NCBI GenBank assembly: GCA_963669265.1
Contig: OY769916.1
Location: 124,001-188,000 of the forward strand
Direction of reading: 5' to 3'
Length of the DNA stretch: 64,000 nucleotides
DNA from: SZUA-547 sp963669265
GTDB taxonomy: Bacteria; Pseudomonadota; Alphaproteobacteria; Rhodobacterales; Rhodobacteraceae
How positions within the stretch are numbered: the first letter of the stretch is position 1; each line of letters opens with the position of its first letter. Below, piece after piece: positions 8,841 to 18,077 of this stretch. A program made the position numbers and the translations under genes. The notes under the pieces were generated by a model. That model was not told the DNA's origin. It did not search any database and saw only the letters and a program-made list of their open reading frames with translations.

Positions 8841-9806
8841 CTAGTCCTCGATCTCGTCGAACCGGCGACAATACTCGGTGACGCCAATCCGCAGGAAGAT
8901 GCGATCGACCCAGGCGGTGCGGGCCTTCTCCAGTAACTCGGAATCGCCGCCGATCCGCTCGACCTTTCGCCAAAGCTCAAGATCGCCGCGCGGCGACCAG
9001 TTCGGCTCATTCAGCGCGGAATTGGGCAGCCGGTAGTGAAAGGCGGGTCGCGGCCGCTTGATTTTGCTGACTGTGGCCCGGTTGGCGGAGTCGGCGTCGA
9101 GCCACCCCAGCAACGGCCACATATCGAGGCCGTGATTGCGGGTCGGACACCAGAGGCCATAGAGCTTGATGAAGGTCTTCAGCGGTAACTCGCCCGCCCG
9201 AATTCTCTTGCTGAGCGCATAGGCGAACATCGGCGGATAGGGATCGACATATGGCGACGCGCGGCGCATCGGATCCGGCGCGACCCGGCGGCGAAGCCAT
9301 TCCTCGCCAAACGCGTAGGCCGATGCGACGCGGACCGCCCGATCTGGATCGGGGGGATCAAGTTCGCAATTCAGATGCAGCCCGTAGGCGGCGAACGGCG
9401 TGCCCTTGGTGCCCTGCCCGCCCGCCTGGCGTAGCGCCTCGATGGCGGAGTCGATGACGCCCAGTTTACTCTCCGGCAAGGGCGGTGCGGAAAGCTCTAT
9501 CGGCGTGATCAGAGAGGCGGCTTCCGCGGCCATTTCCCGCGCCTCGAACGCGTCCAGCATTTCGACGAAATAGTCCGGATCGTCCTCGGAGGGCATATTC
9601 GCGTACCGGCAATCCAACTCGATTCGCGACCCGTCCAGCGCGCCGCCCTCCAGATGCGCGACATAGGCGTCGCGGGCGATCGCCTTGCCGCCGACGCCGC
9701 GCGCGCTGGCGATGATTTCCGCAGCTTCGGGGGCGGTCATGCCGGCGAACTCGATCTCGATGCCGACGCGGCCGGGTTTTTGCTTCCCAGTGAGCGGCGG
9801 CATCAT
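8841..9806 (-). CDS. Putative amidoligase (glutamine-synthetase-fold ATP-dependent ligase)
   Basis: About 321 residues with the signature of the amidoligase_2 family: GRVGIEIEFAGM near the N terminus, an acidic metal-site region after GSRIELDCRY, YGLHLNCEL in the middle and a helical C-terminal part with the NHGLDMWPL segment. The family (described by Iyer and colleagues) is predicted to form amide bonds on peptides, small molecules or cell-wall components using ATP. Family members often lie with a glutamine amidotransferase or an AIG2-like cyclotransferase; neither is present here. The ATG at 9806 overlaps the stop of the preceding dehydrogenase gene in an ATGA junction, implying translational coupling. 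Substrate unknown. Confidence 0.82.
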   Translation of the reverse strand: MMPPLTGKQKPGRVGIEIEFAGMTAPEAAEIIASARGVGGKAIARDAYVAHLEGGALDGSRIELDCRYANMPSEDDPDYFVEMLDAFEAREMAAEAASLITPIELSAPPLPESKLGVIDSAIEALRQAGGQGTKGTPFAAYGLHLNCELDPPDPDRAVRVASAYAFGEEWLRRRVAPDPMRRASPYVDPYPPMFAYALSKRIRAGELPLKTFIKLYGLWCPTRNHGLDMWPLLGWLDADSANRATVSKIKRPRPAFHYRLPNSALNEPNWSPRGDLELWRKVERIGGDSELLEKARTAWVDRIFLRIGVTEYCRRFDEIED

Positions 9807-10669
9807 GGTTTTAGGCGCCGGATCAGGCTGGACGTGTCCCAACGCGCGCCGCCCATGTCCTGAACCTCTCCATAGAACTGGTCGACCAGCGCGGTGACCG
9901 GCAAGCGCGCCTTGTTGTTTTGCGCCTCGGTCAGGCAGATCCGCAGATCCTTGCGCATCCAGTCGACCGCGAACCCGTGCTCGAACTCGTCCGCCAGCAT
10001 GGTTTTATAGCGATTCTCCATCTGCCACGATCCGGCCGCGCCCTTCGAGATCACCTCGACCACTTTCTCGCCGTCCAGCCCGGCTTGCTGGGCGAAGTTT
10101 AGGCCTTCGGCCAGTCCCTGCACCAGCCCGGCGATGCAAATCTGATTGACCATCTTGGTCAGTTGTCCGGCGCCGGACGGGCCCATCAGCTGGCAGGCCC
10201 GCGCATAGGCCATGATGATCGGCTCGGCAGTGGCGTATGGGGCCTCGTCGCCGCCGCACATCACCGTCAGCACGCCATTTTCAGCCCCGGCCTGTCCGCC
10301 GGAGACCGGCGCATCGATAAAGGTCAGTCCCTTCTCCGCGGCGTTCGCATGCAACTCGCGCGCAATCGCTGCGGACGCGGTCGTGTGATCGACAAAAATC
10401 GCGCCCGCCTTCATGCCCGAAAAGGCGCCGCCCTCTCCCAACGTGACTTGCCGCAAATCAGGATCGTCGCCGACGCAGCACATGACCAGATCGCAATCCG
10501 CGGCCGCCTCGGCCGGGGTGGCGGCGGCGCGTCCGCCATGCTCGCCCGCCCAGGCTTCGGCCTTTGAGTATGTGCGGTTATAGACGCTGACGTCATGCCC
10601 GGCCTTGGCCAAATGCCCCGCCATGGGGTAGCCCATCACGCCGAGTCCAAGGAAAGCAAGTTTCGCCAT
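9803..10669 (-). CDS. 3-hydroxyisobutyrate dehydrogenase-like NAD(P)-dependent oxidoreductase
   Basis: A 288-residue member of the beta-hydroxyacid dehydrogenase family. The Rossmann motif FLGLGVMGYPMAGHLAKAGH opens the protein, the substrate-binding signature FIDAPVSGGQAGAENG lies near residue 120, and the catalytic lysine is in GQLTKMVNQI near residue 170. Members act on 3-hydroxyisobutyrate, tartronate semialdehyde, glyoxylate or succinic semialdehyde; the sequence alone does not decide. The ATG at 10669 has GGAGTG five bases upstream. The stop codon overlaps the amidoligase start, so the two are one translational unit. It is divergent from the penicillin acylase gene, with about 140 bases between. 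Confidence 0.92.
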   Translation of the reverse strand: MAKLAFLGLGVMGYPMAGHLAKAGHDVSVYNRTYSKAEAWAGEHGGRAAATPAEAAADCDLVMCCVGDDPDLRQVTLGEGGAFSGMKAGAIFVDHTTASAAIARELHANAAEKGLTFIDAPVSGGQAGAENGVLTVMCGGDEAPYATAEPIIMAYARACQLMGPSGAGQLTKMVNQICIAGLVQGLAEGLNFAQQAGLDGEKVVEVISKGAAGSWQMENRYKTMLADEFEHGFAVDWMRKDLRICLTEAQNNKARLPVTALVDQFYGEVQDMGGARWDTSSLIRRLKP

Positions 10670-10813
10670 GTTTTCACTCCGTCCGCTACGGTCTAAGAAG
10701 AGGGGGCGCGTCAGTCGCGCGATTTCGTTTGGGACGGTGACCGCCACAGAGCGGAGCGTCAACCCGCTCTGCGAAAAAGGGCGGGAATGGCGGCAATGAA
10801 TCTGGACGTGTGA

Positions 10814-13279
10814 ATGGCGTGGTTCTTCCGATTGTTGACCCGGCTGATTGCGCTGGCGGCCATTCTGGGTCTGCTGGGCGTCGCGGTGGGGTATTACCTC
10901 ATCTCCCGCTCTCTGCCGGAATACGACCAGACCCGTTCTGTCACAGGGGCCAGCGCGCCGGTTGAGATCATCCGCGACGCTTATGCGGTGCCGCACATAC
11001 TGGGTCAAACCGACGAAGATGTGTTTTTCGGCCTGGGGTTCGCCCATGCTGAAGACCGGCTTTGGCAGATGGAGCTGTCCCGCCGCGCGGTTCAAGGCCG
11101 ATTGGCTGAGTTGTTTGGCCCGCGCGCAGTGAAATTCGACGCCTTAATGCGCTCGCTGGAGCTGCACCCCTACGCCACCGCCGCGGTTGAAGCGCAACGA
11201 CCGGCGGTCCGCGCCGCCCTCGCGTCTTACGCCGCCGGGGTGAACGCCCGCATCGAGGTGGTGAACAGCGCGGCCTTGGGCCGGGGAGCGCCAGAGTTTT
11301 TCGCCTTTCCCACGCCGTTAGCGCCCTGGACGGCGGCGGATTCGCTCGCCGTGATGAAGATGATGGCGTTTCGCCTCTCCGGCGCCGCCCGCTCCGAAAC
11401 ACGCCGGGCGCGGTTCCTGCTCAACACCTCGCCCGAAGACGTGGCGGATCTCTTCCCAGACTATCCCGACAGCGGCGTGATCGCCCTACCCCAATACGCC
11501 AGCCTGTTTCCCGGCGCGCGGTTCGCAGGTGCGCCGCCGATCTCGCGCGACCCTGTCACGGATATGTTCGGCCCGCCTGCGACGCCGGAGCTCTCCGGCG
11601 CCTCCAACGCATGGGCGGTGGACGGCGCGCGCTCGGCGACCGGCGCGCCGCTCTTGGCCAGCGACCCGCATCTGTGGCTGTCGGCCCCCAGCGTCTGGCA
11701 TCTGGCGCGGCTGGAGTTTCCTGATGGCGGCGTGATCGGCGCGACGCTGCCCGGCGTTCCGGCGATCATCATAGGGCGGAACGAGAAGATCGCCTGGGGC
11801 TTGACCACGGCGAATATCGACGACCAGGACATCTTCATGGAGCGGTTGAACCCGGAAAACGAAGATGAGTACCTGACGCCCGATGGGTGGGAGCCGATCG
11901 AGACGCGGGAAACGCTGATCGCCGTGGACGGCGCGCCGCCTGTCTCCATGACGCTCCGGCGCACGCGGCATGGGCCGTTGCCGCCGCTGGATCAGTTCGG
12001 GCTCGCCTCCATCACCCCGCCGGGGCACGCGCCCGCGCTCGCCTGGACAGCGCTTACGTCCGCTGATCGCTCCATTGACGCGATGATGTCGCTGATGCGG
12101 TCTGAGACGCTGGAGGACGCGCAGGCCGCCGCCGCCTTGCATGTCGCGCCGGCGCAGAACGTGATCGTCGCCGATTCTAAGAGCGTCGCGATGTTTGTCG
12201 CCGGGCGGGCGCCGTTGCGAAAAAGCGGATCCGGCACCCGCGGGCGTGTCCCTTCGCCCGGTTGGACTGGTGAGCATGACTGGATCGGCTATGTCGAAGC
12301 CGAGAAGATGCCAAAGGCGCTGCGGCCGGAAAGCGGCGTGGTCGCGAACGCCAACAATCGCACCACTAACGCCAAATTCCCCGTCCATCTCTCTTACGAC
12401 TGGGACACGCCCTACCGCATCCGGCGGATTGAAAAGCAATTGGGCGCGCGCAAATTCCATAGCGCCGAGAGTTTTCGGGCGTTGCAGAACGACGCGGTGT
12501 CCGAGATGGCGCGCTCGGTCCTGCCGCTCATCGCCAACGATCTCTGGTGGGGGAGCGAGGGTCATGAACCGGGCGCGCATCCCTCTCGCGCCGAGGCGCT
12601 GGAACTGCTGGCCGATTGGAACGGCGAGATGAGCGAGCACGATCCGGAGCCGCTGATTTTCGCTGGTTGGATGCGGGCGCTGACAGAGCGCCTGACGGCG
12701 GATGAGCTGGGCGCTCTCTCTGAAGAGTATCACGGCATGCGGCCCCTCTTCGTCGAGCGCGTGTTTCACGATGTCGACGGTGCCGCGCGGTGGTGCGACA
12801 TCAACAAAACATCGCAGGAGGAATCCTGCGCCCATATCGCGGCGCTGGCGCTGGACGATGCGCTGACCCAGCTTTCATCGATGCATGGCGACGACATCTT
12901 CTCCTGGCGGTGGGGAGAGGCGCATATGGCGAGCCATATTCACGCGCCGCTGGGTCAGGTCGGGCCGCTGGGATGGTTCGTGAACCTCACGCAGGAAACC
13001 TCGGGCGGCGATTACACCGTTCTCCGCGGCGCGACCCGCGGGGCCGGCGAAAACCCTTTCCTGAGCACCCACGCCGCCGCTTTCCGCGCGGTCTATGATT
13101 TCGAGGATCTCGACAATTCGGTCTATATCCAATCGACGGGACAAAGCGGCCACCCGCTGTCACGCCACTATGACGATCTGTCAGAGACCTGGGCGCTGGG
13201 CGGATATATTCCCATGACGCTGAATCTGGACGACGCCCGCGCCGGATCGGTCGGGATCACCCGGCTAGAGCCGCAATAG
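10814..13279 (+). CDS. Penicillin acylase family protein (N-terminal nucleophile hydrolase)
   Basis: An 821-residue member of the penicillin G acylase / acyl-homoserine lactone acylase family, normally cleaved autocatalytically into alpha and beta chains. The N-terminal hydrophobic helix (about residues 8-30) is a signal or anchor, placing the enzyme in the periplasm. The predicted nucleophile is Ser264 in LSGASNAWAVDG, which would become the beta-chain N terminus; ASDPHLWLSAPS and GRNEKIAWGLTTANIDDQD follow as in the family. NANNRTTNAKFPVHLSYDW matches the later active-site asparagine region. Substrates may be beta-lactams, N-acyl homoserine lactones or N-acyl amino acids; the sequence does not tell. 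It converges with the CDF transporter, one base apart. Confidence 0.92.
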   Translation: MAWFFRLLTRLIALAAILGLLGVAVGYYLISRSLPEYDQTRSVTGASAPVEIIRDAYAVPHILGQTDEDVFFGLGFAHAEDRLWQMELSRRAVQGRLAELFGPRAVKFDALMRSLELHPYATAAVEAQRPAVRAALASYAAGVNARIEVVNSAALGRGAPEFFAFPTPLAPWTAADSLAVMKMMAFRLSGAARSETRRARFLLNTSPEDVADLFPDYPDSGVIALPQYASLFPGARFAGAPPISRDPVTDMFGPPATPELSGASNAWAVDGARSATGAPLLASDPHLWLSAPSVWHLARLEFPDGGVIGATLPGVPAIIIGRNEKIAWGLTTANIDDQDIFMERLNPENEDEYLTPDGWEPIETRETLIAVDGAPPVSMTLRRTRHGPLPPLDQFGLASITPPGHAPALAWTALTSADRSIDAMMSLMRSETLEDAQAAAALHVAPAQNVIVADSKSVAMFVAGRAPLRKSGSGTRGRVPSPGWTGEHDWIGYVEAEKMPKALRPESGVVANANNRTTNAKFPVHLSYDWDTPYRIRRIEKQLGARKFHSAESFRALQNDAVSEMARSVLPLIANDLWWGSEGHEPGAHPSRAEALELLADWNGEMSEHDPEPLIFAGWMRALTERLTADELGALSEEYHGMRPLFVERVFHDVDGAARWCDINKTSQEESCAHIAALALDDALTQLSSMHGDDIFSWRWGEAHMASHIHAPLGQVGPLGWFVNLTQETSGGDYTVLRGATRGAGENPFLSTHAAAFRAVYDFEDLDNSVYIQSTGQSGHPLSRHYDDLSETWALGGYIPMTLNLDDARAGSVGITRLEPQ

Positions 13280-13280
13280 A

Positions 13281-14234
13281 TTAATCGGGAGCAGCGCCCG
13301 GATCGCGCGCGGCGGCCGCCCTATGCCCGGCGATGCTCTGCGCTTCGATGAACACGCGGCGAATCTCAGGGAACATCGTTTTGATGCTGTTCTCCATACT
13401 CGAGATCGCGGCCTCGACATCCTCAGAAGACCGGCCGTCCCGAAAATCGACCGACAGGGTCAGCAGCACGTCGTCCGGGCCAAGGTGCAGCGTCAGCAGT
13501 TCGTTGACCGACTGAACCCGCTGATCTTCGGAGACGATCTTGCGAACGCCGTCCCGCAGCCGGGGATCGGCGGCCTCGCCAATCAGCAGGCTTTTGGTTT
13601 CGATGGCCAGAATGATGGCGGCGATGGCCAGCAGGCACCCGATCGCGACCGAGGCGTAGCCGTCCAACACCGGCATATCGAGCACCTGCGCCGCGATCAG
13701 ACAGCCCAAAGCGACGAAGAGGCCAAGCAATGCGCCGGTGTCCTCAAAAAGCACGGTGAAGAGCGCCGCGTCCTTTGAGCGCCGGACATAGGAGAACACG
13801 CCCTCGCTTCCGCGCCGCGTGTTGAACTCGATCCACGCCGCGCGCCACGCATATCCCTCGAAACAGATCGCGAGGCCCAGAACGATGTAGTTGACGATGG
13901 GACTTTCGACCGGATGCGGATGGCGGATCTTCTCCACCCCCTCGTAGAGCGAGACGCCCGCGCCGATGGAAAAGAGCAGGATCGCGACCACGAAGGACCA
14001 GAAATAGAGCTCCTGCCCGTAGCCGAACGGATGCTCGTCGTCGGCGGGCTTGGTGGAGCGCTTGACGCCATAGAGCAGCAATGCCTGGTTTCCGGTGTCG
14101 ACGAGACTGTGCACACCCTCAGCGAACATGGCCGAAGCGCCGGTATAAGCTGCGGCGGCGAACTTGCTGACGGCGATGGCGAAATTGCCGATCAGCGCGA
14201 TGACGATGACGCGGGTCGATCCCGATGCGGCCAT
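13281..14234 (-). CDS. Cation diffusion facilitator (CDF) family transporter
   Basis: A 317-residue CDF protein with six predicted membrane helices and a C-terminal cytoplasmic domain. TM2 has the family motif AEGVHSLVDTGNQ with an HxxxD pair. In TM5, where many zinc CDFs carry a second HxxxD or DxxxD pair, this protein has LFEDTGALLGLF, as in the SLC30A9-like subgroup. The metal is probably zinc, manganese or iron, moved outward by proton exchange. It starts 11 bases after sufS on the same strand and may belong to the suf transcript, which would link metal homeostasis to Fe-S assembly; that is inference from spacing. Confidence 0.9.
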   Translation of the reverse strand: MAASGSTRVIVIALIGNFAIAVSKFAAAAYTGASAMFAEGVHSLVDTGNQALLLYGVKRSTKPADDEHPFGYGQELYFWSFVVAILLFSIGAGVSLYEGVEKIRHPHPVESPIVNYIVLGLAICFEGYAWRAAWIEFNTRRGSEGVFSYVRRSKDAALFTVLFEDTGALLGLFVALGCLIAAQVLDMPVLDGYASVAIGCLLAIAAIILAIETKSLLIGEAADPRLRDGVRKIVSEDQRVQSVNELLTLHLGPDDVLLTLSVDFRDGRSSEDVEAAISSMENSIKTMFPEIRRVFIEAQSIAGHRAAAARDPGAAPD

Positions 14235-14245
14235 GGTCCCCTCCC

Positions 14246-15463
14246 CTAAAGGAACAGCTCGCGGCAGGTTTCCAGCGCATCGATCAGCGCGTCCACCTCC
14301 GCCATTGTGTTGTAGAGGCCAAAACTGGCGCGGCAGGTCGCCGTAACCCCAAGATGAGTCATCAGCGGCTGGGCGCAGTGGTGCCCGGCGCGTACGGCGA
14401 CGCCCTTGCGATCGACCACCGTCGAGATGTCATGCGGATGCGCGCCCTCCATCGCGAAGGAAAAGATCGCCCCCTTTGTGTCGGAATGGCCGTGCACCGT
14501 CAGCCAGTTCAAGCCATCGAGCCTCGCCTGTGCATAGTCCCGCAGCATGCGTTCATGCGCCGCGATATTCTCCATACCCAGACTGGTCAGATAATCAATT
14601 GCGGCGCCAAGCCCGATCATCTGCACAATCGCCGGGGTGCCGGCCTCAAACCGGTGTGGAGGATCGGCGTAGGTCACGACCTCTTTCTTGACCTCGCGGA
14701 TCATGTCGCCGCCGCCGATAAAGGGGCGCATGGCGGCCAGATGCTCCGCCTTGGCGTAAAGCGCGCCGGACCCGGACGGGCCATAGAGCTTGTGCCCGGT
14801 GATGACATAGAAATCTGCGTTGATCTCCTGCACGTCGACGGGCGCATGTACTGAGGATTGGCTACCGTCGAACAGCACCGGCACGCCCTTGTCGTGCGCC
14901 AGCCGCGAAATCTCCTTCGCGTCGGTCACCGTGCCGAGCACATTGGACATATGCGTGACGGCCACCAGCTTCGTGCGGTCGGTGATCGCATCGGCGATGG
15001 CCTGCGGGTCCAGATCGCCCTTCGCGTCCACATCGACCCATTTCAGCACCGCGCCGTGACGTTCGCGCATGAAGTGCCAGGGGACGATATTGGCGTGATG
15101 CTCCATCACCGTCAGGATAATCTCATCCCCCGGCTGGATCTGCGGCTCCAGAAATCCGTGGGCGACCATGTTGATCGCCATGGTCGAGCCGGAGGCGAAG
15201 ATGATCTCGTTCTCCTCCTTGGCGTTCAGAAAGCGCCGAATCTTCCCGCGCACCGATTCATAGTGGTCAGTCGCTAGGTTAGAAAGATAGTGTAAGCCAC
15301 GATGAACATTGGCATATTCTCTTTCGTAAGCCGTCGTCACGGCGTCGATCACCGCGCGCGGTTTCTGCGCCGATGCGCCATTGTCTAGATAGACCAGCGG
15401 CTTGCCATGCACCTCTCTTGAGAGGATTGGAAAGTCTTCGCGGATGCGCTCTACGTCGTACAT
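14246..15463 (-). CDS. sufS: Cysteine desulfurase SufS (class II)
   Basis: SufS takes sulfur from cysteine as a persulfide for Fe-S cluster assembly. The protein is 405 residues. YLDNGASAQKPRAV opens the PLP fold, the PLP lysine is in VITGHKLYGPSGSG near residue 225, and the persulfide cysteine is in RAGHHCAQPLM near 365, the class II arrangement. Residues HHAN in EHHANIVPW contact PLP. It is the last suf gene on this strand, preceded by two YIP1-type membrane genes and followed by the CDF transporter. No sufE or sufU partner is visible nearby. Confidence 0.96.
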   Translation of the reverse strand: MYDVERIREDFPILSREVHGKPLVYLDNGASAQKPRAVIDAVTTAYEREYANVHRGLHYLSNLATDHYESVRGKIRRFLNAKEENEIIFASGSTMAINMVAHGFLEPQIQPGDEIILTVMEHHANIVPWHFMRERHGAVLKWVDVDAKGDLDPQAIADAITDRTKLVAVTHMSNVLGTVTDAKEISRLAHDKGVPVLFDGSQSSVHAPVDVQEINADFYVITGHKLYGPSGSGALYAKAEHLAAMRPFIGGGDMIREVKKEVVTYADPPHRFEAGTPAIVQMIGLGAAIDYLTSLGMENIAAHERMLRDYAQARLDGLNWLTVHGHSDTKGAIFSFAMEGAHPHDISTVVDRKGVAVRAGHHCAQPLMTHLGVTATCRASFGLYNTMAEVDALIDALETCRELFL

Positions 15464-15487
15464 CGGTTTATCCAGGATAAGATGGCA

Positions 15488-16126
15488 TCAAGCGCCGAAA
15501 AGCGCGCGGAAAATCGAAAGAACCAACCCCGCCGCCACGGCGGCGCCGAGAATGGATGCGATGACGCCGCCGACCACATAGAGCGTGTTCTCGAACCCGT
15601 GCACGGCGCCGATCAGGTTGCCCAGCAACCAGAATCCGACGATCACGGCGGCGATCGCGATCAGCGCGCCGATATTCGGCCCCAGCAACACCTCGGCCGC
15701 CGAGACGACAATGCTGAGAAGCGCCGTGCAGAGCGAGTGCCAGGTAACAGCGGCGGCGGTCTGTTGCAGGTTGCCGACGCCGCCCATGACGCGGCCAATG
15801 ATGGCGCCCCCGAAAGAGAGCAGGATGATCTGGAGCACGGCGGCGGTCCCGGCGATCAGCACCAGATCCATGAAGGTGAACGAAATCGTTGTCGACGATC
15901 CGTCTTCCAGCGTGGCGCTGCCGCCAACGCCCTCGAACTGCTTGACCAAGTCGCCGTTCGACACGCGCATGATCAGACCGACCTGCAACATGTTCAGCGC
16001 AACCGCCAGACCGCCGACATTGAACGACACGCGAAGACTGTGATCGCGCGCCAGCAACACGTTCTTCGTAAAGCCGCGCGGGTCGCGAAACGTCGCGACG
16101 ATTTCTTGGATTAACTGCGCCAGCAC
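15488..16126 (-). CDS. YIP1 family membrane protein
   Basis: A 212-residue integral membrane protein with about five hydrophobic segments and an N-terminal soluble stretch containing a DPRGF motif, the usual opening of bacterial YIP1-domain proteins. The start is a GTG at 16126 with GGGA about ten bases upstream. It lies between a second related membrane gene (14 bases upstream) and sufS (24 bases downstream). YIP1-type genes occupy this position in Rhodobacterales suf clusters as I recall them, but no role in Fe-S assembly has been shown to my knowledge. Confidence 0.8.
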   Translation of the reverse strand: MLAQLIQEIVATFRDPRGFTKNVLLARDHSLRVSFNVGGLAVALNMLQVGLIMRVSNGDLVKQFEGVGGSATLEDGSSTTISFTFMDLVLIAGTAAVLQIILLSFGGAIIGRVMGGVGNLQQTAAAVTWHSLCTALLSIVVSAAEVLLGPNIGALIAIAAVIVGFWLLGNLIGAVHGFENTLYVVGGVIASILGAAVAAGLVLSIFRALFGA

Positions 16127-16140
16127 GTGCTTGGTCCCGT

Positions 16141-16773
16141 TTATGTCACGCCGCCCAATATCAGCGACAGGCCGCCGAAAATGACGGCGAGCGCAGCGAC
16201 AGTCACCCCCAAAACGCCCCAGGCTGAGCGGAATTTATTCGCCATAGCGACGGCGACGCAGAACGCGTAGCCGAAAAAGGCCTGCCCCGCCAGTTCGACC
16301 GCCATCGAGACGTAGTGCTGATGCGCGACCAGCATCGCGATCAGCGTCGAGGCGAAGACCAAGGGCGCGGAGGCGAGCGCGGCCCAGAACAAGGCCGTGC
16401 GCGAATCCCTCCACGTCGCCTCTCCACCAAACGCGTTGGCGACAAGGCATGTCAGCGCCGCGAGCGCGTAAAACGCCAGCGCCCGGATCAAAACGCCGGA
16501 CACGAACTCCGCCCCGACCCGCGCGCTGAGATCAGATGCGCCTGTCAGCATGTGCCCGCTGATGCGCGCGGCGAAGTAAATCCCGCAGGCCAGCATGAGC
16601 ATCGCGAAGAGTTTCGTCTCGCCCGGATGGGCTGCGAACATGGCCTTAGTCGCGCCGCGCATGTCCCAATGGGCGCGCAGCACACGCCAAAAGACCCCGC
16701 CCTCGCCGAGCCGGGACGGAGGATCGCCCGGCTCGACAGGTTGCTTGGCGTTGATTGAGGTCTCGGCGCTCAC
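16141..16773 (-). CDS. Integral membrane protein in the suf operon, YIP1-like
   Basis: About 210 residues with a hydrophilic N-terminal segment of roughly 45 residues, then five hydrophobic segments. The best start is a GTG at 16773, which forms a GTGA overlap with the sufD stop at 16770; a TTG at 16800 in the same frame is the alternative. It contains a DMRGATKAMF segment that resembles the opening helix of YIP1-type proteins such as its downstream neighbour. The overlap indicates translational coupling to sufD. Function unknown. Confidence 0.7.
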   Translation of the reverse strand: MSAETSINAKQPVEPGDPPSRLGEGGVFWRVLRAHWDMRGATKAMFAAHPGETKLFAMLMLACGIYFAARISGHMLTGASDLSARVGAEFVSGVLIRALAFYALAALTCLVANAFGGEATWRDSRTALFWAALASAPLVFASTLIAMLVAHQHYVSMAVELAGQAFFGYAFCVAVAMANKFRSAWGVLGVTVAALAVIFGGLSLILGGVT

Positions 16774-18077
16774 TCGGTCAGGGTCCGTCGCGCCATCCAA
16801 TCCGCAACGCGGTCCCGGATCGCATCGGCGATGGCGCCGTCTTCGATCTCGACGATGGCTTCGTCGAGGAACGCCTGAACCAGCATGCTCTGCGCCGCCT
16901 CTAAGGGCACGCCCCGCGAGCGCAGATAGAACAATGCGGTATCGTCCACCGAGCCGCAGGTGGAGCCATGCGAGCAGATCACATCATCCGCATAGATCTC
17001 CAACTCCGGCTTGGCGTTGAACTCCGCGTCGTCGGACAGCAGAAGCGCCTGGCTGATTTGATAGCCGTCGGTCTTCTGTGCGCCGTCTTTCACCAGGATC
17101 TTGCCCTGGAATACGCCCCGGGCCGATCCGCGCAGCACTTTCTTGAACACCTGACGGGACTCGCAGCGCAGCGCGTCATGGGTGATGAAGACCGTGTCGT
17201 CATGATGGAAATCGCCGTCGCCCGCCGAGGCCCCGGCGATATGCGCGATGGCGTCGTCGCCGGTGAACTCCACCACGACCTCATTGCGGGTCAGGCGGCC
17301 GTTGACCGTCAGCGTGAAGCTCTTGAACGCCGATTTCGCGCCAAGCCGGCCGAACGTGCCGGTGCCGGCGCTGCGGTCATGATCGCGGCCTTGCGCCCGT
17401 ATGTGATGAAAGGACGCGCCGTCCTCGACCGAGACCTCCATCACCTTGTTGAACCGGGCGGCCGCCGGGCCGTTCTCTAACACCGTCGCCTCCGCGCCCT
17501 CCTCCAGCCGGATGACATGGCGGATGGCCGCATCGCTGTCCGGATCGGTGTGCAGATAGCGCAAATTGATCGGGCGCGGCGCCTTGCCGGTGACGCGAAT
17601 CGCGAAACCTTCCTGCGCAACGGCGGTGTTTAGCGCCGCCAGCGGCCGGTGCACGGGGGCCTGACCAGCCGCCTCCAGCACGCCGAACACGTCGCGCGCC
17701 CAATGGATATCGGCATTCAGCGCGTCGCCAAGGGTCTGAAACTCCACGCCGTCCATCTCCGGCGCGTCGGAGAGGTCGGGACGAAATACGCCGTCGACGA
17801 AGATCAGGCGCAGCGCGTCCACATCCTCGAACACCGGTGTCGCGTCGGAACGCAAATCTTCCGATCGAAGCGGTTTGGGCGAGGTCAGCGCCGACGGATC
17901 GGTGAACTTCCAGTATTCGTCGCGCTTGGTCGGCGCGCCCATATCCAGCAGCCGGGCGCGGGCCGCAGCGCGCGCGTCAACCGTCCACTGGGCCTCGCCT
18001 TCGGGCGCAGGGAAAGCCTCCAGCAACGCCCCGGCGGACTCGGTCCTCGAGGCGCTGAGTTTCGCTTGCGCCGTCAT
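16770..18077 (-). CDS. sufD: Fe-S cluster assembly protein SufD
   Basis: SufD pairs with SufB and the SufC ATPase to form the SufBCD scaffold on which Fe-S clusters are built. The protein is 435 residues. The C-terminal half holds the beta-helix core typical of SufB/SufD with HDALRCESRQVFKKVL, GRILVKDGAQKTDGYQ-like text and the metal-proximal CSHGSTCGSVDDTALFYLRSRG motif. The start codon directly follows the sufC stop (TAAATG), so the genes are tightly coupled. The downstream membrane gene overlaps its stop. Confidence 0.95.
   Translation of the reverse strand: MTAQAKLSASRTESAGALLEAFPAPEGEAQWTVDARAAARARLLDMGAPTKRDEYWKFTDPSALTSPKPLRSEDLRSDATPVFEDVDALRLIFVDGVFRPDLSDAPEMDGVEFQTLGDALNADIHWARDVFGVLEAAGQAPVHRPLAALNTAVAQEGFAIRVTGKAPRPINLRYLHTDPDSDAAIRHVIRLEEGAEATVLENGPAAARFNKVMEVSVEDGASFHHIRAQGRDHDRSAGTGTFGRLGAKSAFKSFTLTVNGRLTRNEVVVEFTGDDAIAHIAGASAGDGDFHHDDTVFITHDALRCESRQVFKKVLRGSARGVFQGKILVKDGAQKTDGYQISQALLLSDDAEFNAKPELEIYADDVICSHGSTCGSVDDTALFYLRSRGVPLEAAQSMLVQAFLDEAIVEIEDGAIADAIRDRVADWMARRTLTE

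Noticed and set aside
11486..12835. A 449-residue minus-strand frame inside the penicillin acylase gene
   Set aside because: Antisense shadow with Arg/His-rich text and no start signal.
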